NCBI GenBank assembly: GCA_019096065.1
Contig: JAGUCH010000008.1
Location: forward strand, 2,485,001 to 2,549,000
DNA length: 64,000 bases
Direction of reading: 5' to 3'
From: Paracyclopina nana
Taxonomy: Eukaryota > Arthropoda > Copepoda > Cyclopoida > Cyclopettidae
Of the stretch, positions 34,801 to 43,946 are shown in pieces. The notes under the pieces were generated by a model. It did no database searches. It had not been told where the DNA came from and worked only from the letters and a program-made list of their open reading frames with translations. A program made the translations under genes and the position numbers. The first letter of the stretch is position 1, and each line of letters opens with the position of its first letter.

Positions 34801-34976
34801 ACCTTCGCCACCACCACCACCATCATCCACAAGGATGGCTGTAGTTCGATCGATCTGGTGTGAAAGTAAGTGCCTAGAGTACATTTCCAAGAGAGGTCTA
34901 AAAATACCTGATTCAAAAAGCTCTCAGCTCTCCCTGCAATGTCTTCAAGCCAAACCCAAGAGCTGGATGATGACAT
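31874..34976 (-). CDS. GOLGA5: Golgin-84 (Golgi tethering protein)
   Basis: Ten minus-strand exons (34976-34908, 34854-34695, 34625-34498, 34427-34337, 34263-34084, 33767-33443, 33381-33106, 33045-32504, 32127-32006, 31936-31874) join in phase to 651 residues (human 731). Diagnostics: WVWLEDIAGRAESFLNQID at the N-terminus; DEDLINFLNDP; a long coiled coil with YRAKAHKILVAKEALINSLK and DTLLQRQAALETMTAQRTAL; then RIGNMLRRYPTATLAYM and a C-terminal transmembrane anchor (VVLHFWVLLVLYSSF). It is a tail-anchored coiled-coil tether of the Golgi that binds Rab1 and COG. The intron after exon 2 uses a GC donor (GCAAGT). The intron at 32128-32503 holds the block repeat and repeat copy F. Confidence 0.93.
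32158..32240 (+). repeat. Block repeat, second copy
   Basis: Second copy of the 26729-26815 block: GTTTCTGACTCTGTCGTCTC, TTCATGAACGAGATATGGC and GCGTGAATTTT. It sits in a golgin-84 intron next to repeat copy F. Confidence 0.7.
32282..32462 (-). repeat. 180-bp CTCF-motif repeat, copy F
   Basis: A minus-orientation copy in a golgin-84 intron. It begins GCGCTAGATGGCGCTC, a stronger CTCF-core match than most, followed by AGACTATTTTCGCCAGTTGG, CACTTCTGGTAATTCTG and CGGTGGCGCCATCAAG. Confidence 0.85.
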
Positions 34977-35437
34977 ACTTCTATGAAAAGGAAAATTACT
35001 GGTAATGCAATATTTATTTACTAGGAGCTCGGTAAACTAATAAGGTGAAAGAAGATTTTGAAATCGAATATCCCCATTGAAGCTTTACTAGCCCGAGCCT
35101 GCGAGGTAAGTAATTTCACGAGTATTTACATGGCATTATTTATATGACCCAAAATACTGAGAAAATCTGAGTCAGATAGGAAACTGAATTTTAACACGAG
35201 GAAATCGTATTGCAGTACATATAACATAATTCAAAAGCAAGCATGCAGAATAGGGGAGTCTATTATTCTATAGACATAAAATAGCGTTTCTTTCCTAGTA
35301 AAAAGATGCTAGCTTTCCTTATAGCAGCATTTTCTTGGCTTCGAGCTCTAGTATAATAGCTGTAAATATGTCTTGGCCTTGCGCGCAGACTTTCTTGACA
35401 AAGCAGTGCTCAAAACAGTTTTTTTGCTGCCACGATC
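34977..35437. promoter_or_regulatory. Divergent promoter region, golgin-84 / 35.4-kb gene
   Basis: 460 nt separate the two divergent start codons, so both promoters must lie here or just within. It includes a small repeat near 35091-35120 shared with 17049. No core promoter element that I can defend. Confidence 0.4.
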
Positions 35438-36045
35438 ATGAGTGAAGGTGCGAATTGTTGGGACCCTTATTGTCCCTGCAAGATTACGCGGAAAAATATA
35501 GTGATGACCTTTTTATGCGTCTGCTGCTTCGCGCTGGTCACATGGACGATCGTTGTCACTGGCCACACAGACGTTTCGGCCTCGAAAAATGTGAGCTACA
35601 TCCTCATAGATGATACCAAGGCCATAACTCAGTTAAACATCACGTTGACCTCGCAAAAGGCTCTCAGCTTGGCCACGGCCGCAAATGAGAAGAAGGCTGC
35701 GGCCATTAACGCGGTCTCGGAAAAGATGAAAAATAACAAGAAGGTAGCAATTTTAAAAATGCTCCTAATGATTACATACTATGTATTCCCTGGCTATAAT
35801 TACGTACGCGAGTTGGGAAGCCCTATAAATACATATACACTAATTTTTTGCAGACGACGCTGCGAACCATTCGGAGTCCCCTGAACGAGACGAAAATTTT
35901 GTGCCAATGCATGTGCGATCTTGAAGTGACTTCGGACGAGATGCTCGAAGCCATGCAATACATCGTGCAGAAGCGCAACTCTTCAGGCGCCAAAAAGAGC
36001 TCGAGCACGACGACTACAACCACTCCCGCACCCGAATGGAGATAA
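35438..36045 (+). CDS. Small type II membrane protein, unknown
   Basis: I do not recognise it. Two exons (35438-35743, 35854-36045) give 165 residues. The short N-terminus has the Cys-rich motif CWDPYCPCKITRKN, then comes a transmembrane segment (about residues 20-41, IVMTFLCVCCFALVTWTIVV). The ectodomain has N-glycosylation sites (NVS, NIT, NET), a helical Ala/Lys/Glu region, CQCMC, and a Ser/Thr/Pro tail typical of O-glycosylation. The basic residues before the helix favour a cytoplasmic N-terminus. CLUAP1 follows on the same strand after about 230 nt. Confidence 0.7.
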
Positions 36046-36273
36046 TTACCTCAGGCCAATAAGAATTCCAAAAATGGACGTCCACGTTGAATGCTGCTAT
36101 ATGAATATAGATTTTGCTATAAAACTAAAGGCACACACATGTGATGACAAATACTGCGTGAAAGCAGGCAGCTGCTTTCTCTTTTTAAAAATCAGGGTTA
36201 TACCTGTGTTAGCTGATATATAAGTGTATGCATCGTATGGTGGGACTCTTCTAGAGGCTTACACTATCTCAAG

Positions 36274-38123
36274 ATGTCCTATCGAGATCTGCGAAGTTTG
36301 ACGGAGATGATGAGGGCATTAGGCTACCCTCGACTCATCTCGCTGGAAAACTTTCGGCAGCCCAACTTTCAATTGGTGGCAGAAATGCTTTCATGGCTCG
36401 TCAAGAGGTTCGAGCCGACCGCGGATTTGCCCTCGGAGGTCGACACTCCGGACGAGCGGGTCATGTTCATCCGCTCCGTCGTCCAGTTCATGGCCACCAA
36501 GGCCCACGTGAAGCTCCACGCGAAGAAGCTGTACCAGTCGGACGGCTACGCGGTCAAGGAGATCATCAAGGTCACCTCGGTGCTGTACAACGCCATGAGA
36601 ATGAATGGCAACGCTACGCTGAATGGTGAGAGCAATGGTCCAGATGCCAACTCCGACCTGCCTACCTTTGACATTAGCTCCAAATTGACGGAGTTGAAAC
36701 AAACGAGGCAGCTGGGATCGCAAATCACCATGAAGGGAGCAGCCCTCTATGACCTGCTTACCAGGGAGATTGAGCTGCGGGATAAGCGGAACAATGTGCT
36801 GTCTCGCCAGCTGGAAATCGCCGAGGTTGAAGGGGCTCTCAAAACTGCCATCAAGGGAGTTGACGAGGAAATCAAAGTAAATATAAACATCCAGAGATTT
36901 AGCTCAACCTACCAGCTACTTTAAAAAGAGGGTTTAAAATACCAGAAATGGATTTGTTTAGCTATTTATCCTTTTTGGCATTTATGACAGCAGAATGGCG
37001 AAAATATCAGTGACCCGTAAGGACATTCCACCATAACAAATCGCTGCGCCATCTAGCGGAAATTATTTATTTTGTTTTATACCTTTTCCATTTAGAAAGT
37101 CACCTACAACATTGACAACGTTGCGTCCAACGAGGCCAACTTGGAGGCAAAAATCGAGAAGAAAAGGGTGGAGTTGGAGCGTAATCAAAAGAGGCTCCAG
37201 ACTTTGAAGAAAGTTCGGCCAGCCTTCATGGACGAGTATGAGAAGCTGGAGGACGAGCTGCGCAAATTGTACGAGGAGTATATCGTCAAGTTTCGCTGCA
37301 TGACTCATTTGGAGCAGCAGATCGAAGAGTACGAGCGTGTGGAGCAAGAGAAGATGAAGGAGAGGCACATTGCCACCAGAAAAATCATGGAGCGGATGCG
37401 TCAAGACGAGTCAATGCACCAATTTGACGGTACACATAACTCTAAAATCTCCAGTTACTCCCTAGTATTTAATCGGCTTGAAAGCAAGTTACAAAAACTA
37501 GGCATTTTTAAAGCTCCAAGTAATGTAAGATTAGATAACATTTTTAAAGATTTTTAAAATAAATTATGAAAGAATTCAGTAAATTTAAATATTTTTGAGT
37601 TTGCAAAATTATAAAACCTTATAGGTTTCACACTTTAGAACGCTAGTTTTCAATCTTCTTATTTTCAGCCTCAAGCGATGTGCTGTCGGATGATCTCGAC
37701 TCGGAGGAGGACGACGAGGACTTGTCTCCCGGTGCAGACAGACCGTCGGGTGGCGCTAGACATGCTGACGCCATGCCTAAGCCACGTGGGGGAAACAGGC
37801 CTCAAGGCCCAAATGCCAGCAAGTAAGACTTATTAATACTATATCATAAGAAAATATAATGCATTAATAATTTTTTCCATAGGAGGGTATTTGGCAACAT
37901 GATGGGAGACGGAGATGACGACTCTGCTAGCTTGGACTCCGACTCTGACCTGATCTTGGACGGACAGGCTGCTGCCAAGAGTGGTCTCGACACGGATGAT
38001 GATGACGACGATGATGAGCTCGAGGTCAACGATATGGCGTCGGAGAGCCTGAAAAACAGGAAATCCGCCAAGCCCCCGATCAACAATGCCAATGGAGGCA
38101 TCAACAGCGATGACGACTTTTGA
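36274..38123 (+). CDS. CLUAP1: Clusterin-associated protein 1, IFT-B subunit IFT38
   Basis: Four exons (36274-36876, 37096-37429, 37669-37822, 37883-38123) give 443 residues (human 413). The N-terminus MSYRDLRSLTEMMRALGYPR is the diagnostic NN-CH calponin-like start of CLUAP1. It runs on as ISLENFRQPNFQLVAEMLSW and FMATKAHVKLHAKKLYQSDG. A coiled coil follows (EKKRVELERNQKRLQTLKKV) and then an acidic, disordered tail (DDLDSEEDDEDL and DTDDDDDDDELEV). IFT38 is a subunit of the IFT-B2 complex that binds tubulin cargo and kinesin during cilium assembly, which implies the organism makes cilia (for example sensory neurons or sperm). Intron 1 holds a truncated repeat copy. Its stop is 7 nt from the stop of the convergent YAE1-like gene. 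Confidence 0.95.
36925..37063 (+). repeat. 180-bp CTCF-motif repeat, copy L (5'-truncated)
   Basis: In CLUAP1 intron 1. It lacks the left end; keeps AATACCAGAAATGGATTTG, GACAGCAGAATGGCGAAAAT and AATCGCTGCGCCATCTAGCG. The right-end motif reads CGCTAGATGGCGCAG in reverse, an excellent CTCF-core match. Confidence 0.8.
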
Positions 38124-38130
38124 ATCTTAA

Positions 38131-38613
38131 TTAATCACTGTAGCAGTATAAGCACTCGTAAATCTCTCTTGGACACTCAATAGCAGTGAGAATGTCCTCT
38201 GCTTCCTTGCGTAACTTTTCCATATCCTCATGACTCACTTCTTGTCCGGATTTGATCAGGTTAGGCACACTCTCATGCAGACGAAGGATTTTGGCATTGA
38301 AGTCCTTCAGCGGCTGAAGTAGGTGCTCAGCCAAGTTGGTGCCACCAGACACCAGCCTCTTGCTCACATAGAGCCCTTCAATGAGGGTGCAGGTGTGGAG
38401 CAGAGCACCGAGTTGACGGCCAAGTCTGTGGCCGTCTCGGTAGCCAGCATCAAAGGCCACTTGAACCGCACTTTCGTCGTTCTCCACGTGGTCCAGAGCC
38501 TCGCGCACACCAGCGAGGTAGAAGTTATTGGCACGAGTGTCAAATTCCTTGTCTCGTATCCTCCTTTCAGCCTCCTCCGACTGGTCAAAGTCATCATCAT
38601 CGCTGATAGACAT
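38131..38613 (-). CDS. YAE1-domain protein
   Basis: An intronless coding region of 160 residues from MSISDDDDFDQSEEAERR. The start is chosen because a splice acceptor (TTTTGCAG) lies just upstream of this ATG, putting earlier codons in a 5' UTR intron. The segment AFDAGYRDGHRLGRQLGALL has the G-x3-G-x3-G spacing of the Yae1 N-terminal domain. YAE1 and its partner LTO1 recruit ABCE1 to the cytosolic Fe-S targeting complex; which of these two this gene represents I cannot settle. The C-terminus (IYECLYCYSD) ends next to two Cys. Tail-to-tail with CLUAP1. Confidence 0.6.
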   Translation of the reverse strand: MSISDDDDFDQSEEAERRIRDKEFDTRANNFYLAGVREALDHVENDESAVQVAFDAGYRDGHRLGRQLGALLHTCTLIEGLYVSKRLVSGGTNLAEHLLQPLKDFNAKILRLHESVPNLIKSGQEVSHEDMEKLRKEAEDILTAIECPREIYECLYCYSD

Positions 38614-38830
38614 TTTTGGCCTGCAAAACAACAATGCAATATAATTTTGGCTATATTCTGATACTAGTATAGATAGATATATTTGTTCATCATTAGTGTT
38701 AATAGCAGTTTTTCCCAGGTTGGAATGAATTTAGCCACGTGGTGGAATAATTTCTGACGTCACAGTTGATATCACGATCCGCGGGGAGACAAAAAGTCCA
38801 GCTTTTTCCTCTCTCTCTTAGTATTGTAAG

Positions 38831-41809
38831 TTAATTTCTGGCGGAGTAGAATAGGATGTAAGCCGCAGGAGATTTGACATCAGACGCATCCATCTCGTAG
38901 ACTTCCGTATCGTCGTACTTGTACCACTTTTCGTAGACTTGCGAGTAGCAGAACGCGGTGTAGTGTCCGGACTCGAGGCTGCCAAAGTGATTACACACTC
39001 CGTACAGCGTGTAGTCCTTGTATCGGTTCAACTGTCCATTGCAGCCCGTCGCATATTGGCCCAAGTTGACGTCTGTCAGCTCGAAATCGACAAAATTCTG
39101 CTTCTTCCTCGACAGCCCGTCGTTGTAGAACCGTCCGAGGGAAATGGTGAGAATGAGGGGCAATTTGACGATCTCGAACCTCTTGGAGCATTGGCGCTCC
39201 TTCTTGCAAGTTGGACACTTGTAGGGCACGGTGTCCTCACTCAGATAAGTGTCGATGAGCTGGCGCAAAGTGCACCGCTTGTTCCCACTCGGCAATTTGA
39301 GGGGCAGCTCAAAGAAGGACTCGTACGTGACCGACACCCATCCACAAGAGGGACAACGCAGAGTGGATCGCTGCTGGCCATAAAAGGTCTCCCGGATGAA
39401 TGACTTGTCGGCCTTTTTCTCCATTTCCCAGGAGCGCTGCGCGGCCTCGATTTCGGGCACGTTGTCGTTCTTCTGCTCGGGCACTTTCACTTTGGAGCGG
39501 ACCTCATTGACGTCCTGGTGCAAAAACTCCATGAGGATGAGGAGGAGTTCGTGGGCGTCCTGCTGATCGCTGCCACGAAACATGTCATTGAATTTGCCGA
39601 CCACGCGTTTGAAGTCGATGGGGGCAATTGACTTATATTGGCCGCTCCACATCATTCGGATGACCTCAGCAAATTCGATGGCTACTTCGCCTCTCGTGTC
39701 CGAGCTCCGGTTCAAGTCGTTCTTGAAGTTCTCCCCTATGAAATATTGCGAGGGCAGCGTGAAGTTCGAGAGGCACTGCAGCAAGCTGTTCATGTAGCAC
39801 GTGTTGCCCAAATTACGTAGCCCGGTCAGGCCTCGTTTGCCCGTGCCCCAGACGGCGGCAAAATTGCGGTTCTTCACCTCAATTGAAGAGGGCTTGCTCG
39901 TTCGGTCGAATTTCGGCGTTGGAAAGCTGCTCGCATTGGAGGCCACCTCGTCATCGAGCATTTTGGCAATGTTCGGTGATGAGTGGGACCGATTGAGGCT
40001 TTTGCCACTGTTGGACATCTCATCGCTGGGCTTCAGCTTGGCCGAGGTGATTTTGGTTCGAATAGCATTTTCAGTTTCCTCTCGCTTCCGCCTGGCCTCT
40101 TCCAGCCTCCGTTTTTGCTCCAGCATTGCCTCCATGTTTTGCTGGTCCTTCTCGAGCTGCTTTTTCCGCTCTCTTCGCTTCCTCTCCACATCACGTTCCA
40201 GTTGACGTTTCTTTTCCGTCTTCAGCCTAATCTTGTCTTGCACCACGAAATCCTCGTCCCTCTGCCTTAATTGGGCCTTTAGCTGCTCCAGCTGCTTGAG
40301 GAGCAATATGTTCTCGGTTTCCTTCTTCTCCTTCTCCAAGGCAAGGTTATTCATCTCACTGATCAGAGCTTCCTCCCTCGCCATCACCTCTTGCCTCAAG
40401 CCTTCGTTGGCCTCGTTCTCCCTGCGCAGCCTCAAAATGTCCCATTGGTTTTCAAGCTCTAACTGCTTCGCCTCTATTCTCAACGAGTCCTCCACGATAT
40501 CGTTCTCGGCCTCGAGGACTTCACCGAGGTCGTTGGCTTTGTTGCTCAGCAAAAACTTCGCTTTCAGCGACCTGTCAAAGGTTGGAATGCTTCTGTTGAC
40601 CTCGGAAACCTCAGTGGACGCTCTGGCTGAAGAATCTTCCATGTAAGCTGTGTCGAGGGGATTAAGAGTGCTTTTCGAATCCAAACTGCTCATGGAAGTA
40701 GGTTTCGATTTCCTGTCTGGAATCTTCGGCTTGGAGGGTGAGCTCACAACCTCCATATCTGCATTGGAGACACTGATGGCGCCAGAGGCCACTGCCAAAG
40801 AGGCAGTAGGAGCAGCAGGAGAAGCACTTGGAGTAACGATGAAGGCATTATCGAGGTCTGGGTACTCAAGGCTGTCGATGTTAATGGCAGCGTTGGTTTT
40901 CTTGCCCGAGGCCAAACTTGGTGGTCTGGTCTTTTGTGGATTCGTCACCAACATGGGATAGCTGAGGGCGAAATGTTCAAAGCCGCCCTTGAGAAGGTAA
41001 GGAGGGCTCTTGTACTTGGTACCCGACGCCACGTCCCAATGAAACAATGCCTTCTGGAGCACCATCAGAGGTGACTCCGGAGTGAACTCTTCACTCGTCC
41101 AGTCGTACATAATCAGCATGTCAGTCATCGTCTTCCTCGCCCATTGGCTACGATCTTCCACGTGAAGTTGCTTCTCAATAGCTTTGACAGTTGCACCATG
41201 TCTAAGGCATTCTTCAGGAACGTTCAGCGAGGAGGGATGCTTGATGTGTGAAGCCTTGTAGTCTTGAGCGGGCCTTGCGTCCAGCAGCAGAAAACTGGTG
41301 CTCTTCTTTTGAATGAGGCTGTACAAGGCCATGGCATCAATCACATGACTTTCCTTCTCATCTTGCTTCTCCTCAACGTGATGTTTCGAAAACCCGTTTA
41401 CTGCGGCAACATTGGAAGGAGGTTTGATGGCAATCACCTTGGCCTTTCTCTCAGCCATCGCGATGTCCTGTTTCTCCTTGTAGCGCTGCTCCAGAGAATT
41501 GGACAAATTCTCGAGTTTGGTCATGGTCGACGCCGCTGACTTGGGAGGGACCATGGAGTCATAGTAAATCTTGTCCTTCTTGTAGTCCGACGAAGAGTAA
41601 ATGAGTTTGGCTAAGAGGAAGTACTTGGTGTACAAAACATAGGCCTTTTCCTGATCGCCGGACTCTTCTGCACTCTCGGCCGATTCTAGCAGCTTTTTGG
41701 ACGTTTTCACCAGCATGTTGGGCTTTGAATTTGGAGGCACAGTGGCTTGCTTCTGCAGCTCCTCCAAGCTGCTGGCTAAATGCAAAGGTGTCAACTTTGT
41801 AGCGGGCAT
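38831..41809 (-). CDS. USP8: Ubiquitin-specific protease 8 (UBPY)
   Basis: A single uninterrupted exon of 992 residues from the Met at 41809, chosen because MPATKLTPLHLASSLEELQ resembles the family start; upstream in-frame Mets reach 41872. Domains in order are a USP8 dimerisation/MIT-like region (EKAYVLYTKYFLLAKLI, residues 1-140), a rhodanese-like domain (FLLLDARPAQDYKASHI, about 180-310), a coiled-coil region rich in Glu/Lys/Arg, and the 14-3-3 motif NRSHSSPNIAKM. The catalytic domain fills the last 333 residues: Cys box GLRNLGNTCYMNSLLQC, a CPSC/CPTC zinc site, His box LESGHYTAFCYSQVY. USP8 deubiquitinates endosomal cargo and ESCRT-0. The intronless state is unusual beside its multi-exon neighbours. 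Shares a 475-nt divergent promoter with PAF1. Confidence 0.95.
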   Translation of the reverse strand: MPATKLTPLHLASSLEELQKQATVPPNSKPNMLVKTSKKLLESAESAEESGDQEKAYVLYTKYFLLAKLIYSSSDYKKDKIYYDSMVPPKSAASTMTKLENLSNSLEQRYKEKQDIAMAERKAKVIAIKPPSNVAAVNGFSKHHVEEKQDEKESHVIDAMALYSLIQKKSTSFLLLDARPAQDYKASHIKHPSSLNVPEECLRHGATVKAIEKQLHVEDRSQWARKTMTDMLIMYDWTSEEFTPESPLMVLQKALFHWDVASGTKYKSPPYLLKGGFEHFALSYPMLVTNPQKTRPPSLASGKKTNAAINIDSLEYPDLDNAFIVTPSASPAAPTASLAVASGAISVSNADMEVVSSPSKPKIPDRKSKPTSMSSLDSKSTLNPLDTAYMEDSSARASTEVSEVNRSIPTFDRSLKAKFLLSNKANDLGEVLEAENDIVEDSLRIEAKQLELENQWDILRLRRENEANEGLRQEVMAREEALISEMNNLALEKEKKETENILLLKQLEQLKAQLRQRDEDFVVQDKIRLKTEKKRQLERDVERKRRERKKQLEKDQQNMEAMLEQKRRLEEARRKREETENAIRTKITSAKLKPSDEMSNSGKSLNRSHSSPNIAKMLDDEVASNASSFPTPKFDRTSKPSSIEVKNRNFAAVWGTGKRGLTGLRNLGNTCYMNSLLQCLSNFTLPSQYFIGENFKNDLNRSSDTRGEVAIEFAEVIRMMWSGQYKSIAPIDFKRVVGKFNDMFRGSDQQDAHELLLILMEFLHQDVNEVRSKVKVPEQKNDNVPEIEAAQRSWEMEKKADKSFIRETFYGQQRSTLRCPSCGWVSVTYESFFELPLKLPSGNKRCTLRQLIDTYLSEDTVPYKCPTCKKERQCSKRFEIVKLPLILTISLGRFYNDGLSRKKQNFVDFELTDVNLGQYATGCNGQLNRYKDYTLYGVCNHFGSLESGHYTAFCYSQVYEKWYKYDDTEVYEMDASDVKSPAAYILFYSARN

Positions 41810-42284
41810 CATGACATTACGTAATCGAGTGGCGATTCCATACAAGTGCAGCCCTTTAAATTTGGTCTTCAATATGCGTCACGACTATAAATATAACAGG
41901 TTTGTCCGGTCAAGACCTTGCGTTCTTAAAGGTTGAAATTTGAAAATGTTCAGTTCATGTTGTGTGAGCTGTTTTTCTCCACGCCCCTGCTGATTCACGG
42001 AGGAAACCGAGCTTTATTTCTATGGGCGTTTTATTTTTAGTGATACTCATGACAAAGGCATTGAGAGGCTTGAACAAAATCCACTTTCTTCAAAAAAAAG
42101 TGAAAACATTGTTGAAATCATTTTGAAAGTTTGATTCCAGTTTAACGATAAAGCAAATTAATTTGCAAATACTGGAAGAGTTGTGATCGGGATAATTTTC
42201 GATTTGATGGAAAATAAATGTATAAAACTGAGACGCGCCGCTGTTAAAGAATAACAAACTTTTGCGGAAAATTCATCAAGAAGG
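41810..42284. promoter_or_regulatory. Divergent promoter, USP8 / PAF1
   Basis: 475 nt between two divergent start codons. AT-rich in its centre (about 42050-42240). No coding potential. Confidence 0.45.
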
Positions 42285-43807
42285 ATGCCAGTCACTCCCA
42301 ACCCTCCGCGGCCCGTCAGCGGCCACCCCGGAGCTCGAGAGAAACAACGTCCACGGCAACAAGATGACAGAAGGTGAAGCAGTCCGAATCAGTTTAAGTT
42401 ATCCGATTTTGAGGTTTTGCTTTCAGGTCCGAGTTGGTTTGCCGCGTCAAGTACTGCAACACTCTTCCGGACATCCCGTTCGACCCGAAGTTCCTGTCCT
42501 ACCCCTTCGAATCGACCAGATTTGTAGGCTACAAGCCCACCTCACTCGAGCGCAATTACAAGTACGAGCTGCAGACTGAACATGACATGGGCATCACTGT
42601 GGACCTGGTGCTGCCCGATGCATATGCCATTTCCACCGAGGATGACGTGGTTCTCGACCCCAAAGATGAGAAGCTCCTGGAGGAAGACTTTGGCAACAAC
42701 ACTGACCGAAAACGAAGCCAGCGACACGCGAGAATCATCTCCTGGATGAGGAGACCCGACTACATTTCAACAGAGCAAACCAGATACCAACCGACGACAA
42801 TTGAAAAGATTGAGTCGCGTGTCGGCTATGCTGTGCGCAAGAAGATGGGCGATGAAAATGTCTACATGGACCGCGAGGCTCAAATTCGCAAGATTGAAAA
42901 GACCTTCGAGGATGCCAAAGCCGAGATCACGCAGCATCACTCCAAAAAGGGCCTCACTGTCGAGGCCATCTATCCCATCCTGCCTGATGACGAAATGTGG
43001 AAATTCCCCTGTGCTCAGGTCATCTTTGACTCTGATCCAGCTCCAAGTGGTCATGCGGCCACCGTGCAGAATGACATGATGGCTCAGGCCATGATTCGAG
43101 GCGTCATGGACGAGTCTGGCGAGCAGTTTGTGGCCTATTTCTTGCCCACCGAGGACACCATGGAAAAGAGGCAGAGAGACTTTGCTATGGAGCGAGACTA
43201 CGATGACGACCAGGAGTACGAGTACAAAATGGCTCGCGAGTACAACTGGAATGTCAAGAACAAGACACAAAAGGGCTACGAGGAAAACTACTTTGTGGTT
43301 CAAAGGCAAGACGGGCTGTACTACAACGAGCTGGAGACCAGAGTGCGGTTGAGCAAGCGAAGGCTCAAGGCTGGCCAGCAGGCGTCCAACTCGAAGCTTG
43401 TCGTGAAGCACAGGCCTCTAAATAAGCAAGAGTTGAGGATGCAGCGCTACAGAGAGCGCAACCTCGAGCCTCCAAATGAGGAGGACGAGATCAGCGAGGA
43501 AGAAGAGGAAGAGGAGCAATTGCCCGAGACTGCTGAAGGTGCTGGGGAAAATCGATCACGTTCCAACTCTGCTTCATCTTCGAGGGGCTCGAGGTCACGT
43601 TCCGGAAGTGGGTCACGCAGTGGCGGAGGATCTCGCAGCAGGTCAAGGTCCAAGTCCAGATCCAAGTCCCGTTCTAAATCCAGATCAAAGTCTGGCTCAC
43701 GCTCCAGATCTCGCTCAAAATCGGGTGGGTCCAGATCCGGCTCTGGATCGAGGTCAAGTAGTGCGGCCTCAGGATCCCGGTCCCGTAGTGGATCAGGCTC
43801 GGATTGA
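42285..43807 (+). CDS. PAF1: RNA polymerase II-associated factor 1 with RS-rich tail
   Basis: Two exons (42285-42373, 42427-43807) give 489 residues. The PAF1 core is unmistakable: LVCRVKYCNTLPDIPFDPKF, then SQRHARIISWMRRPDYISTE, CAQVIFDSDPAPSGH, MAREYNWNVKNKTQKGYEEN and NELETRVRLSKRRLKAG. PAF1 is the scaffold of the PAF1 elongation complex on RNA polymerase II in the nucleus. The C-terminal 75 residues depart from the family's usual acidic tail: after a Glu run they become Ser-Arg and Ser-Lys repeats (SRSKSRSKSRSKSRSKSGSR) ending GSGSD. Convergent with the membrane-protein gene at 43947. Confidence 0.96.
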
Positions 43808-43946
43808 GTATAGAGAGGCTTTGTACATCCAACTTTATTGAATGAGTAATAAAATGTTCAAACGCATGAAGAAAGTGTTAATGATGTGTAATAAGGAATG
43901 ATAATAGAGAATGATGCTCACTCGGGCTACGGAACCAATGATTGAA

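Noticed and set aside
42767..43411. 214-residue minus-strand ORF
   Set aside because: Antisense shadow of PAF1.
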